Below, piece by piece: positions 27,114 through 39,569 of a stretch of DNA of 64,000 bases. Each line of letters opens with the position of its first letter. Positions within the stretch are counted from its first letter, which is position 1. The notes below the pieces were generated by a model that saw nothing but the letters and a program-made list of their open reading frames with translations, was not told the DNA's origin and did not search any database. Both the position numbers and the translations under genes were made by a program. Source of the stretch: an uncultured Duncaniella sp. (GTDB lineage Bacteria; Bacteroidota; Bacteroidia; Bacteroidales; Muribaculaceae); NCBI GenBank assembly GCA_958352885.1, contig CATWQI010000009.1, positions 86,412 through 150,411 of the forward strand, in the 5' to 3' direction.

Positions 27114-27150
27114 CTTTCCTGTCCAAACTCCTTTTGTAATCTATATCTAA

Positions 27151-30243
<3,093 letters not shown>

Positions 30244-30353
30244 TTTCCGCAACATCCTCCTTTTTCTCTCCTCTCTCCTCCTCGTTCATTCTCACTCTTT
30301 TATTCCCTCTCCTCCAAACTTCTCCTCTTTTCGCCTTAAACATTATTATACCC
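30244..30353 (+). promoter_or_regulatory. C/T-rich, G-poor spacer (possible Rho-loading site)
   Basis: The plus strand between the two GH2 genes is nearly all pyrimidine, with only about three G in the first 100 bases. RNA of this kind is unstructured and C-rich, which fits a rut site for Rho. A similar tract follows the GH28 gene. Confidence 0.4.
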
Positions 30354-32831
30354 ATGTCTAATTTCCAGAATTTACTAATCTGCATAGCATTGATGGCCTC
30401 AGGCTCCATCACAGCCGATGCCCAATACCGGGAACACAAAGAGAGTGCCAAATCAATAAACCAAAATTTCACGGAGATATCATCATTACGGAAAATCCCA
30501 TTCAACAGCGGGTGGAAATTCACACTTGTCAATGACTCCAACCGCACCGCCGATTTCCACGCCGCCACCATCGACGATTCTACATGGCGTGAAGTAACCC
30601 TCCCTCACGATTTCCAGTTTGAATTACCCTGGATAGAAAACGGAAGCAAAGCCCGTGGATTCAAACCTATGGGCGAAGGCTGGTACCGGAAAACATTTCA
30701 TGTGCCAGCATCATGGAAAGGGCTTGAAGTCACCCTTGACTTCGGAGGCATCATATATTACGGCGATGTTTATCTCAACGGCAACAAAATCGCCTCCACC
30801 GACTACGGATATGTAGGTCTCGAAGCCGACCTTACCAATCACTTGAACTATGGAGGCGAAAACACCGTGGCAGTCTATGCCTCCACAGGGACTGAAAAAG
30901 GCTCTCGATGGTATACCGGCGGAGGTCTGTTCCGGGACGTAAACCTAAGCGTCAAAAATCCCACAGGCATAGCCCGTCACGGGGTGTTCATCTCATCCGA
31001 TATCAGAAACGACACCGCCTGTGTCAACATATCTGTCGAAGTCAAAAACTACCGGGGCGCGGATGCCGGGGTCATCGCAACCATTTTCGCACCCGACGGA
31101 AAGCAGCTATCCACTGTGACAGCCATGATGCCCCGCAACGACAAGCATCAGACCGTCGAAATTTCTCTTCCGATCATCGAGATTGCCCGGCCCGACCTAT
31201 GGAGTCCTGACTCCCCGGCTCTCTATACCGCCGGAGTGAAAATCACCTCAGCCGGAATGACTGTCGACAGCGTTGGTGAACAATTCGGCATAAGGAAACT
31301 GGAATTCTCACCCGAATTCGGCTTCAGGCTCAATGGCAAGAAACTTTTCTTAAAAGGTCATTCCGGGCACCATGACATGGGAGCCCTCGGTGCCGCCGCC
31401 TACGATGCGGGCATCGAACGCATGATGCTTCGCCTTAAGGAATTCGGATTCAACACAATCAGATGCTCCCATAACCCTTATAGTGAAAACTTCACAAAAA
31501 TAGCCGACAGAGTAGGCATGCTGGTGGTCGACGAACTGATTGACAAATGGAGCGACAAAGACTACTGGGCAGGACGTCGCCCGTTCACTGAAATCTGGTA
31601 TCAGCTGATACCGGAATGGATTAAGCGTGACCGCAACTCTCCAAGTGTGATTATGTGGAGCCTCGGCAACGAACTTCAGATACGTGAGGACTGGGCTGGA
31701 TTCCGGGGACTGAATGACTACGGAGTAACAACTTACAGAATATTCGACACCCTCGTCAAAAGATTTGACCCCACACGCAAAACCACGGTCGCCATGTTCC
31801 CCGCAAGAGCAGGCGCAATAGCCAAAAAGGACTCGGCATGGATGACCCATCTCGAACCGCCGGAACTCGCATGTGTCACCGAAATAGCGTCATTCAACTA
31901 TCAGTCGGCAGTCTACGGCGAATACCTCAAACGTTGTCCCCATCTTATCATATACCAAAGCGAGGCGGAGACATCCGCATTACTCGAACCATTCTTCAAC
32001 ATGGACTATGACAAGAGCGTAGGCATATCCTATTGGGGTGCCATTGAGTACTGGGGTGAATCGAATTCCTGGCCTAAGAAAGGCTGGAACTACTCTTTCT
32101 TCGACCACACTCTCCGTCCATACCCACAGGCTTGGCTCATAAAATCGGCATTTGTCCCTGACAAGCCGCTCGTACACATCGGCGTGCGCCGACCGGAAAA
32201 CGGGGAGATAATAAACTGGAATGACATAAATGTCGGAAAGGAGGACATATGTGACCACTGGAATTTCCCAAAAGGTAGCAGACTTGACCTCGTAACTTAC
32301 ACCAATGCGCCGGCTGTTGAACTTTTCGTCAACGGCAAAAGCCTCGGCATAAGGAAAAACGACGCTACTGAAAAATCACGCCGCAACATCATAGCATGGA
32401 ATGACATTGAATACGGCAACGGAGGAAATGTCAAAGCAGTAGCGCTTGATGACAACGGGAAACCGGTGGCTGAGCATACCATACGGACTGCAGGCAGACC
32501 TGTGGCTCTGCATGTCACAGCCGAAAAATCCGTCCTTGACGCTGACGGGAACGACCTTATGTACCTTGATGTCACCGCCGTGGACGGCAAAGGCAACATC
32601 GTGCCTGACTACTCAGGCAAGTTGACAGTGACTGTGGAGGGCGAAGGATCCCTCCTTGCCCTTGACGATGCTGACCATTATACCGGACTCCTGTTCAACG
32701 GCATAAACACCAAGAACATGAAGGACGGACGCATGCAGGTTATAATACGGGCCACTGAAAATCCCGGGACCGTAAAAGTCCGGCTCATCACCCCGCAGTT
32801 CCGAAAAAACCACACCTTCACAACCCGGTAA
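30354..32831 (+). CDS. Secreted GH2 glycoside hydrolase with DUF4982-type C-terminus
   Basis: 825 residues from MSNFQNLLICIALMASGSIT, a signal peptide; an upstream in-frame ATG at 30108 lies inside the preceding gene and is rejected. A sugar-binding domain (LPHDFQFELPW, GWYRKTFHVPASW) is followed by Ig-like and TIM-barrel domains with acid/base Glu440 in SLGNELQI. The nucleophile is Glu539 (or Glu537) in QSEAETSALL. The C-terminal regions (about 600-690 and 710-825) look like DUF4982 and a further Ig-like fold, seen in Bacteroidetes beta-galactosidases. It follows another GH2 gene and precedes a GH28 gene, suggesting pectic or hemicellulose side chains. Confidence 0.91.
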   Translation: MSNFQNLLICIALMASGSITADAQYREHKESAKSINQNFTEISSLRKIPFNSGWKFTLVNDSNRTADFHAATIDDSTWREVTLPHDFQFELPWIENGSKARGFKPMGEGWYRKTFHVPASWKGLEVTLDFGGIIYYGDVYLNGNKIASTDYGYVGLEADLTNHLNYGGENTVAVYASTGTEKGSRWYTGGGLFRDVNLSVKNPTGIARHGVFISSDIRNDTACVNISVEVKNYRGADAGVIATIFAPDGKQLSTVTAMMPRNDKHQTVEISLPIIEIARPDLWSPDSPALYTAGVKITSAGMTVDSVGEQFGIRKLEFSPEFGFRLNGKKLFLKGHSGHHDMGALGAAAYDAGIERMMLRLKEFGFNTIRCSHNPYSENFTKIADRVGMLVVDELIDKWSDKDYWAGRRPFTEIWYQLIPEWIKRDRNSPSVIMWSLGNELQIREDWAGFRGLNDYGVTTYRIFDTLVKRFDPTRKTTVAMFPARAGAIAKKDSAWMTHLEPPELACVTEIASFNYQSAVYGEYLKRCPHLIIYQSEAETSALLEPFFNMDYDKSVGISYWGAIEYWGESNSWPKKGWNYSFFDHTLRPYPQAWLIKSAFVPDKPLVHIGVRRPENGEIINWNDINVGKEDICDHWNFPKGSRLDLVTYTNAPAVELFVNGKSLGIRKNDATEKSRRNIIAWNDIEYGNGGNVKAVALDDNGKPVAEHTIRTAGRPVALHVTAEKSVLDADGNDLMYLDVTAVDGKGNIVPDYSGKLTVTVEGEGSLLALDDADHYTGLLFNGINTKNMKDGRMQVIIRATENPGTVKVRLITPQFRKNHTFTTR

Positions 32832-32888
32832 GCCACATAAGAAGATACAATATACTATAAATAAAAATATCTAATCAAAACCATAACA

Positions 32889-34364
32889 ATGAGACTATTC
32901 ACCACATTAGCCTCCTGCCTTATGACTTTATCGGCAATCGCCGGAGGAGTTTACAACGTACGTGATTTCGGAGCCAAAGGCGACGGTGTCACCCTTGACT
33001 CACCGGCAATCAATGCCGCCATCGAAGCAGCCGTAGCAGATGGAGGAGGTCAAGTGCTCCTTCCTGCCGGAACATACCTTAGCGGAAGTATCCGCCTAAA
33101 GTCAAACATCGACCTTCATCTTTCCGCCGGATGCACCATCCTCGCTGCTCCCGCCGAAATGAAGGCTTACGACGAAAGCGAATCATTCGGTGGATTCCCC
33201 GAATACCAGGACGGAGGTCACACATACTTCCACAACTCCCTGATATGGGCTGACGGACAGACCAACGTAAGCATCACCGGTCACGGAATGATTGACGGCA
33301 AAGGACTTACCAAACGTGACACCGAACGTGCCGGCAACCTCCAGGGTGGCTCAATCGGCACCGGCGACAAGGCTATCGCTCTGAAACAATGCCGCAGAGT
33401 CACACTAAGAGACTTCACCGTATACCGTGGAGGTCACTTCGCCATCATAATGACCGGATGTGACCTCTCAACGCTCGACAACCTTACCATCGACACCAAC
33501 CGTGACGGCATAGACATAGACTGCTGTAAATATATGACCGTGACCAACTGCCGTGTCAATACACCTCACGATGACGCCGTGGTGCTCAAAAGCTCCTATG
33601 CGCTCAAGAAGGCTGTGCTCTGCGAACACATAGCCCTTACCAACCTCAACATCACCGGCTACAAGTGCGGAACACTCCTCGACGGCACATACGTGCCCGA
33701 AGAGGTCGGCTGGGTATGCGGTCGCTTCAAGCTCGGCACCGAATCCAACGGCGGCTACCGCAATATCTCACTGACCAACTCTACATTCATGTACTCCAGC
33801 GGACTCGCTTTCGAGGAAGTGGACCAGGGCAAAATGGAGAACATCGTAGTATCCAACATAACTATGAGCCATGTGCATCACTACCCCATATATATCACCA
33901 CCGGATGCCGCAACCGCGGACCTAAGGAAGTGACACGTAACTCATCCGCACGTGATATCCAGATATCAAACGTCGTGGCGGACGACTGCGACTCCCTGTG
34001 CTCAATAATCGTCACCGGACTCCCCGACGAACCCATCCGCAACGTGTGGCTGAACAACATCAGGCTTCAGTTCAAGGGCGGTGGAGCCAAGGAACTCGTC
34101 AACAAGCAGTACCGTGAACAGGGCACCAACTATCCCGAACCCAAATTCGCCGGGCAGACACCTGCCTACGGACTTTACGCACGCCACGTGGACGGGCTCC
34201 ATGCCAACGACCTCACATTCTCCTACGAACGCCCCGAGTACCGCCCGGCTGTAGTGCTCGACGATGTAACCGACGCAACGCTCTATCACATCGACGCACC
34301 AACCGAACCCGGAATCGAGAAGATAGTCACCTTCAACTGCACCGATATCAAAATCCAACAATAA
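32889..34364 (+). CDS. Secreted GH28 pectinase (polygalacturonase-like)
   Basis: 491 residues with a signal peptide (LFTTLASCLMTLSAIAGG) and a right-handed beta-helix. The entry VRDFGAKGDGVTLDSPAINAA is diagnostic. Catalytic aspartates are in TNRDGIDIDCC and D228-D229 (HDDAVVLKS). The usual RIK motif appears as RFKLGTES, and the GHG motif is not clear, so it may act on rhamnogalacturonan or be exo-acting rather than a classical endo-polygalacturonase. Last of three plus-strand hydrolases. Confidence 0.92.
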   Translation: MRLFTTLASCLMTLSAIAGGVYNVRDFGAKGDGVTLDSPAINAAIEAAVADGGGQVLLPAGTYLSGSIRLKSNIDLHLSAGCTILAAPAEMKAYDESESFGGFPEYQDGGHTYFHNSLIWADGQTNVSITGHGMIDGKGLTKRDTERAGNLQGGSIGTGDKAIALKQCRRVTLRDFTVYRGGHFAIIMTGCDLSTLDNLTIDTNRDGIDIDCCKYMTVTNCRVNTPHDDAVVLKSSYALKKAVLCEHIALTNLNITGYKCGTLLDGTYVPEEVGWVCGRFKLGTESNGGYRNISLTNSTFMYSSGLAFEEVDQGKMENIVVSNITMSHVHHYPIYITTGCRNRGPKEVTRNSSARDIQISNVVADDCDSLCSIIVTGLPDEPIRNVWLNNIRLQFKGGGAKELVNKQYREQGTNYPEPKFAGQTPAYGLYARHVDGLHANDLTFSYERPEYRPAVVLDDVTDATLYHIDAPTEPGIEKIVTFNCTDIKIQQ

Positions 34365-34694
34365 CCTCCCACATCTCCCCAAATCAGTCAACACCTCTCT
34401 CCTCCCCCTCCTCTTCACCCTCTTAACCTCGTTCCATCCTTACTCATTCTATCTTCGTTTTCCCACTCCTCATCCCCATATCCACTCCAATCCTCGTTCC
34501 CTCCAAATTCCTCCGCAAGCCACACTTCGCTCCGTACGGTTAACATTGTTTATAACCGCATAAAATAAAAGTTAAAATCTGACTGTCCAAGCTTGCAAAC
34601 ACTTTCAAGCTTGGAAATATTGCCGTAACTTTGCACCGGTCAAACGCCAAAAGACAACCGCTTTAGAGCATCTTAAAATCACACGACTCCAGCA
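34365..34694 (+). promoter_or_regulatory. Pyrimidine-rich tail of the hydrolase run and ftsB leader
   Basis: A 330-bp gap. Its first 140 bases are C/T-rich with about four G, a rut-like stretch suited to Rho termination, as in the 30244-30353 spacer. The second half holds a perfect 9-bp inverted repeat (CCAAGCTTG 34587-34595, CAAGCTTGG 34606-34614) and the ftsB promoter. No gene seen. Confidence 0.5.
34603..34634 (+). promoter_or_regulatory. Promoter of the ftsB-like gene, overlapped by an inverted repeat
   Basis: TAACTTTGC (34626-34634) is a strong -7 box. A -33-like TTTC (34603-34606) stands 19 bp upstream and touches the right arm of the 9-bp inverted repeat, which is therefore placed like an operator. 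Confidence 0.65.
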
Positions 34695-34985
34695 ATGAAA
34701 AATTTTTATGCCTGGTGCAAACGATATCTGTCACTCACGCTTCTCGCCGCCCTCATAGTAGGAGCGATAGTGCTCTTCTTCAATGACAACTCCCTCCTAC
34801 GCACCGTGGAGCAGGAACGTCAGATAGATGAACTGCAGGCACAGATAAAGGATGCCACCGACACCCTCGAATATTATCGCCGCCTAAACCGCTCGCTTGA
34901 CACTGACAAGGAAACAATGGAGCGTATAGTCCGCGAACAATACCACATGCAGCATCCCGACGAGGATGTATATGTCTACGAATAA
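34695..34985 (+). CDS. FtsB/DivIC-family septum formation initiator
   Basis: 96 residues: short cytoplasmic N-tail, one membrane helix (about 12-29, LSLTLLAALIVGAIVLFF), a coiled coil (about 36-75, VEQERQIDELQAQIKDATD) and a C-terminal segment with RIVREQYHMQHPDEDVYV, typical of Bacteroidetes FtsB/DivIC. It links FtsL and FtsQ in the divisome. It overlaps or abuts a small membrane protein gene. Confidence 0.9.
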   Translation: MKNFYAWCKRYLSLTLLAALIVGAIVLFFNDNSLLRTVEQERQIDELQAQIKDATDTLEYYRRLNRSLDTDKETMERIVREQYHMQHPDEDVYVYE

Positions 34986-35394
34986 TCATCAACCAATGAA
35001 ACAGAAACATCACACTGACAGACAGACACCTGACACAACCAAGCGCACTGCTCTGTCCAACATACTCTCCACCGTCGGGCTACTCGCCATAATGGTGGCT
35101 GCGCTCTTTCCATTACTGAAAATAGCTATGGGTGCCAACAGATACATATATGCGGCAGGAGCTGTGATATTACTGGCAGGCAAGCTCATAGCACCCGCCC
35201 TAAAAGATGCGCCGCTACGTCTGCGCCGGCTGGTGAGGATGGAAATCTGGGCAGCCTTGATATTTGTTGTCGGAGCTGTGTTCATGTTCCTACCCGGCAC
35301 CGACTGGATAGCATTCACCCTCGCCGGTGGACTCCTTACAATCTACACCTCCATCATGATTCCGCGCCAGAAAATCAAGGCGGAGGAGAAATAA
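34972..35394 (+). CDS. Small four-helix membrane protein, function unknown
   Basis: 140 residues from MSTNNHQPMKQ, with GAGG eight bases upstream; a start eight codons later (34996) is possible. About four membrane helices: LSTVGLLAIMVAALFPLLK, YAAGAVILLAGKLIAP, IWAALIFVVGAVFMFLPG and FTLAGGLLTIYTSIMIP. It overlaps the end of the ftsB-like gene by 14 bp when started here, so the two are probably cotranslated. No family recognised. Confidence 0.78.
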   Translation: MSTNNHQPMKQKHHTDRQTPDTTKRTALSNILSTVGLLAIMVAALFPLLKIAMGANRYIYAAGAVILLAGKLIAPALKDAPLRLRRLVRMEIWAALIFVVGAVFMFLPGTDWIAFTLAGGLLTIYTSIMIPRQKIKAEEK

Positions 35395-35430
35395 TTGCTA
35401 ATTTACGCTGAGAATTTGAGAGTTAATTAG

Positions 35431-35438
35431 TAATTTTG
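35431..35438 (+). promoter_or_regulatory. Possible -7 box of the coaX operon
   Basis: TAATTTTG at 35431-35438 lies 29 bp upstream of coaX. The nearest TTTG is only 12 bp upstream, so the promoter is imperfect. Confidence 0.45.
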
Positions 35439-35466
35439 TCCCCAAATTACCACAGCTGACCGCAAA

Positions 35467-36204
35467 ATGTCGCAATATCTCACCATTGACCAGGGCAATT
35501 CCGAGGCAAAGATAGCACTATGGGAGGGCAAAGAGCTCGTTGACACAGTCATCGAGACCCGTCTCACACCCTCGAGCGTGGAAAAATTCGTGGACTCACG
35601 CCGTCTTGACGGAGCCATATACTGCTCGGTGGTGCAGAACAACGGACCTGTCATCAACAAATTAAGCCACCTTGCGCGTTGTGTCTATCGTCTCAACAAC
35701 TCCACCCCTCTCCCCATCACCATTGACTACGATACTCCGCTGACACTCGGAGCCGACCGCATGGCGGCAGCCGTAGGCGCATGGAGTGAGCACGAGGGGA
35801 AAGACATACTGGTGATTGATGCCGGCACCGCCGTGACTTACGACTATGTGGACGCCTCAGGAGTGTACCGCGGAGGCAACATCGCCCCCGGTATTACCAT
35901 GGAGCTCAGGGCACTAAACAGTTTCACCGCCCGGCTTCCGCTCGTGCCGTTCCCTGAAAACATGCCCGAGCTCTGCCGGCGCCTCATAGGGAAAAACACC
36001 CGTGAAGCCATGGCGCTCGGAGCGGTTTACAGCGTTGTGGCATCAATAGGTTATTACAGAAGCCGTCTCCCCGAAGGCACCGTAGTGGTACTCGGCGGAG
36101 GATGCGGCCATCATCTTGCACACCTCTGTGATTTCGAGGTCCATGTGGACGAACATCTTGCCAGCAGAGGCTTAAACAGAATTTTGCTTTACAATGAAAA
36201 TTAG
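35467..36204 (+). CDS. coaX: Type III pantothenate kinase
   Basis: 245 residues of the ASKHA fold. Phosphate loop DQGNSEAKIALWEG, second motif DAGTAVTYDYVDASGVYRGG and IAPGITMELRAL, and the ATP-binding VVLGGGCGHHLA are all present. It catalyses the first step of CoA synthesis. The next gene overlaps its 3' end by 11 bp. The order coaX, outer-membrane protein, lptC, CNNM-type protein is one I know as common in Bacteroidales. Confidence 0.95.
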   Translation: MSQYLTIDQGNSEAKIALWEGKELVDTVIETRLTPSSVEKFVDSRRLDGAIYCSVVQNNGPVINKLSHLARCVYRLNNSTPLPITIDYDTPLTLGADRMAAAVGAWSEHEGKDILVIDAGTAVTYDYVDASGVYRGGNIAPGITMELRALNSFTARLPLVPFPENMPELCRRLIGKNTREAMALGAVYSVVASIGYYRSRLPEGTVVVLGGGCGHHLAHLCDFEVHVDEHLASRGLNRILLYNEN

Positions 36205-37432
36205 ACTTATCTTAGTGTTAGCGCTTGTGATGTCAACTCTCGGCATCCACGCTCAGAACGAAACCAGCCCCTACTCGAAATTCGGCTACGGCATACTGCG
36301 TGACCATGTAACCTCCGCACAACGCCAGATGGGCGGCGTAGGCTACGCCATGCATTCCGGACGCCAGGTCAATGTGATGAATCCCGCCTCCTACGCATCG
36401 GTGGACTCCCTCACATTCCTCTTCGACATGGGTGTGGACGCCTCCATGTACTGGCGCAAGGACAATACCGGCAATGACCACGACCTTGGCGGCGGTATCG
36501 ACTATATCACCATGCTCTTCCCCCTGTCAAAAACCGTGGGCATGAGCGCAGGTCTGCTCCCCTTCTCCTCGGTAGGCTACTCATTCGGCTCGGACATAAC
36601 CAACGGCTCCACATCTCATCAGGGCACAGGCGGACTAAACGAGTTATACCTGGGAGCCGGCTGGATGCCGTTCAAGAACTTCTCTATCGGTGTGAACGCC
36701 TCATACCTTTTCGGCACGATATACAATGACGTATACGCCATAACCGAGAGCAACAACCAGACCCTCTTCGAGCAGGTTATGGAGGTGAAGGATTTCCACC
36801 TGCAGTTCGGTGCGCAGTACGCCTTCAACATCGGCAGAAAAAACACTGTCAGCCTCGGCGTAAGCTACTCTCCCGGCAAATCGCTCCTTGGCAAGACATA
36901 TGTAGTGGCATATGACGTCACTCTTGACAGCAAGCCCGACACTGTGGCTCCCGGTCTGATAGACATGCATGACAAATACTCGCTCCCCGACACCTGGGGT
37001 TTCGGCGTGAACTACGACTGGAACTCACAGTTCCAGGCTGAGGTGGATTTCACCTACCAGGAGTGGAGCAAAGCCAAGTTCGAGCAGTCGGAGAACTTCA
37101 CAGGCACCAAATTCGACAACCGCTGGCGAGTAGGAGCCGGTTTCAGCTATACTCCCAATCCCCGTGGCGGATACTTCCGACGTGTCACCTACCGTGCGGG
37201 CGGTTTTTACAGCCGTGACTACGTGATGGTTGGCGACAACCACGTGAAGGACTACGGCGTGGCATGCGGCTTCGGACTGCCGACAGCCTCCTCAAAGACC
37301 ATAATCAACCTCGGCTTCGAATACCATAACCGCAAAGCCACCCCCGACCCGCTGCTCCAGGAAAAATACTTCAGCGTGACACTCGGCGTGAACTTCAACG
37401 GTCTCTGGTTCATGAAGAACAAACTTCGCTAA
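36194..37432 (+). CDS. Outer-membrane beta-barrel protein (FadL/OmpP1-like)
   Basis: 412 residues with a signal peptide (MKIRLILVLALVMSTLGIHA). The mature start ETSPYSKFGYGILRDHVTSA, then GGVGYAMHSGRQVNVMNPAS, is like the hatch region of FadL/OmpP1 proteins; the remainder alternates amphipathic strands and ends NFNGLWFMKNKLR. It overlaps coaX by 11 bp and is followed by lptC, so it is part of the same unit. Its cargo is unknown. Confidence 0.85.
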   Translation: MKIRLILVLALVMSTLGIHAQNETSPYSKFGYGILRDHVTSAQRQMGGVGYAMHSGRQVNVMNPASYASVDSLTFLFDMGVDASMYWRKDNTGNDHDLGGGIDYITMLFPLSKTVGMSAGLLPFSSVGYSFGSDITNGSTSHQGTGGLNELYLGAGWMPFKNFSIGVNASYLFGTIYNDVYAITESNNQTLFEQVMEVKDFHLQFGAQYAFNIGRKNTVSLGVSYSPGKSLLGKTYVVAYDVTLDSKPDTVAPGLIDMHDKYSLPDTWGFGVNYDWNSQFQAEVDFTYQEWSKAKFEQSENFTGTKFDNRWRVGAGFSYTPNPRGGYFRRVTYRAGGFYSRDYVMVGDNHVKDYGVACGFGLPTASSKTIINLGFEYHNRKATPDPLLQEKYFSVTLGVNFNGLWFMKNKLR

Positions 37433-37464
37433 CGCACTACCATCAACCACCTCCCTACCATCAG

Positions 37465-38208
37465 ATGTCAAATCCAGTCAAATCCGACATGCGTCTCCTT
37501 CCGTTTGTGGCAGCAGCCATGATTGCTGTCACAGGCATGGTGACATCCGGATGCAAGGAGGACAATCCGGTAAGCACATCGGATATCGATGCCAGTCTCG
37601 CTCCCACGATGCTGACACGCAATGTGGAGACACTCATATCGGATTCGGGTGTGACACGCTTCCGCATCGTCACTCCGATATGGTATGTCTATGACGAGGC
37701 AGAGGAACCATACTGGCGTTTCCCCGAAGGGTTGAAGCTCGACAAGTATGACCTCTTTTTCCGTAAAGAAGCGAGCGTCGAAGCCGACTCCGCCATTTAT
37801 TTCAAGAACAAGCAGATATGGAGGCTCGACGGACATGTCAACATCACTAATGTGATGAATGAGAAGTTCCTCACCAACCAACTTTTCTGGGACCAGAGGC
37901 AACACAAACTCTACTCCGACTCGTTCATCCATATCGAACGTCCCGACAAGGTGCTCGAAGGGTACGGATTTGACTCCAACGAGCAGCTTACACGCTACTC
38001 CATACGCAACGTCTCAGGCATCTTCCCCGCCAATTCATTCCAACCGGGCTCGGGAGGCTCCCGGCAGGCGACACCGGAACCGGCATCAGCATCAGCATCA
38101 GCATTGGAACCGGCATCAGCATCAGCAAACGCTGCAACCGCTACTGTAACTGACACCGCAACCGACACCGCAACTCAAGAGGAACTGAAAACTGAAAAAG
38201 CAAAATGA
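37465..38208 (+). CDS. lptC: LPS export protein LptC, with repetitive C-terminus
   Basis: 247 residues: lipoprotein-like or anchored N-terminus (AAAMIAVTGMVTSGC), then a beta-jellyroll (LISDSGVTRFRIVTPIWY, DKYDLFFRKEASVEADSAIY, WRLDGHVNITNVMNEKF) as in Bacteroidetes LptC. It accepts LPS from LptBFG in the periplasm. The last 50 residues are low complexity, with a PASASASALE repeat and Thr/Ala tail, encoded by a 30-bp period repeat. Its stop overlaps the next start by 4 bp. Confidence 0.88.
   Translation: MSNPVKSDMRLLPFVAAAMIAVTGMVTSGCKEDNPVSTSDIDASLAPTMLTRNVETLISDSGVTRFRIVTPIWYVYDEAEEPYWRFPEGLKLDKYDLFFRKEASVEADSAIYFKNKQIWRLDGHVNITNVMNEKFLTNQLFWDQRQHKLYSDSFIHIERPDKVLEGYGFDSNEQLTRYSIRNVSGIFPANSFQPGSGGSRQATPEPASASASALEPASASANAATATVTDTATDTATQEELKTEKAK
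38076..38127 (+). repeat. In-frame 30-bp-period repeat in lptC
   Basis: The 22-mer GGAACCGGCATCAGCATCAGCA occurs at 38076-38097 and again at 38106-38127, with GCATCA hexamers inside. The period of 30 bp keeps frame, so copy number could vary without breaking the gene. Confidence 0.85.
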
Positions 38209-39497
38209 CTATAACTTCGTGGCTCATACTGGCACTGGTATCCCTGGTATTTTCCGCACTCTTCTCGGGCGTGGAGATAGCCTACATAACCGCCGACAAG
38301 GTGCGTGTGGGACTTGACTCAAGCCGTGGAGGCATACTGAACCGCATTATCGGCAAATATTACTCCAACCAGGAATTTTTCATATCCACCATACTCGTAG
38401 GCAACAATATCATGCTTGTAATCTACGGCATGGGGGCAGCCGCACTGCTTGAGCCATGGATAGAGGAGCATATTTCAGCCAACCAGGCGGTAATCCTGCT
38501 GCTTCAGACACTCATATCGACGCTGGTGATACTCTTTACCGGAGAGTTCCTTCCGAAGTCAATATTCCGTATCAACCCCAACACATCGCTGAAGATATTC
38601 GCCATACCGGTATTCCTGTTCTACCTTATACTTTACCCGATATCCTGGTTCACATCCTGGCTCTCACGCACTCTCATGAGAATCGCAGGCATCAAGGCTG
38701 AGGACACTCGACTTGGCGCTCTCTCAATCAATGAACTGAACGATTATCTCGAGACGAAGATTGACGACCTGGAGAACCCAAGGAAGGTGGAGGTGGAAAA
38801 CGAGGTGAAAATTTTCCATAACGCCCTTGACTTCTCCAACACCCAGCTCCGTGACTGCATGGCGCCCCGCAACGAGCTTGTGGCGGTTGACCTGGAGGAT
38901 ACCTCACGCGAACAACTCTCAGAACTGTTCACCTCATCGGGCAGGAGCAAGATACTGGTCTATCGTGACGACATAGACAATGTGGTGGGCTACGTGCATG
39001 TATCAGAGCTATTTGACCCGAACAGTGACTGGAAGGAACATATCAAGGAGGTGCTTTACGCTCCCGAGACCCTGCTCGCCAACACTATGATGCGCAGGCT
39101 CCTCAGCGAAAAACGCTCTATGGCAGTGGTGGTGGACGAATTCGGCGGCACAGCCGGTCTCGTCACCCTAGAAGACCTCGTGGAGGAAATATTCGGCGAC
39201 ATACAGGACGAGCATGACAAGAACGGTATAACAGCCACTGAAGTATCGCCGGGTGTGTATGAGTTCTCGGGCAGAATTGAAGTCCGCACACTCCGTGACG
39301 ACTTCCGTCTTGACATACCTGAAGAGGATGAATACCAGACACTCGCCGGCTACATAATGCATGAGACCGGCTCTCTACCTCCCCAGGGTGAGAAAATAAT
39401 AATCGACGACCTCGTATTCACTATCCTCAGCCGCACATCCACCCGCCTCGACCTGATCCGCGTCGAATCCAACCCAAAATCGACCGAGGAGGGATAA
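38205..39497 (+). CDS. CNNM/CBS-domain membrane protein (GldE/CorC-like)
   Basis: 430 residues. The N-terminal CNNM (DUF21) domain has about four helices (LILALVSLVFSALFSGVEIAY, ILVGNNIMLVIYG, VILFTGEFLPKSIF). A CBS pair follows (about 210-335, MAPRNELVAVDLED, VVVDEFGGTAGLVTLEDLVEEIFGDI), then a CorC_HlyC domain (about 350-425). Such proteins transport or sense Mg or Co; the Bacteroidetes GldE branch is linked to gliding or surface lipoprotein systems. It overlaps lptC by 4 bp and ends the coaX unit. Confidence 0.92.
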   Translation: MTITSWLILALVSLVFSALFSGVEIAYITADKVRVGLDSSRGGILNRIIGKYYSNQEFFISTILVGNNIMLVIYGMGAAALLEPWIEEHISANQAVILLLQTLISTLVILFTGEFLPKSIFRINPNTSLKIFAIPVFLFYLILYPISWFTSWLSRTLMRIAGIKAEDTRLGALSINELNDYLETKIDDLENPRKVEVENEVKIFHNALDFSNTQLRDCMAPRNELVAVDLEDTSREQLSELFTSSGRSKILVYRDDIDNVVGYVHVSELFDPNSDWKEHIKEVLYAPETLLANTMMRRLLSEKRSMAVVVDEFGGTAGLVTLEDLVEEIFGDIQDEHDKNGITATEVSPGVYEFSGRIEVRTLRDDFRLDIPEEDEYQTLAGYIMHETGSLPPQGEKIIIDDLVFTILSRTSTRLDLIRVESNPKSTEEG

Positions 39498-39569
39498 AAC
39501 CTTACCAGTTTCGGCTCAATCTGGTTTATTACACAGCATTTTCATTCCACTCTATAACCTCAGTCAGCT

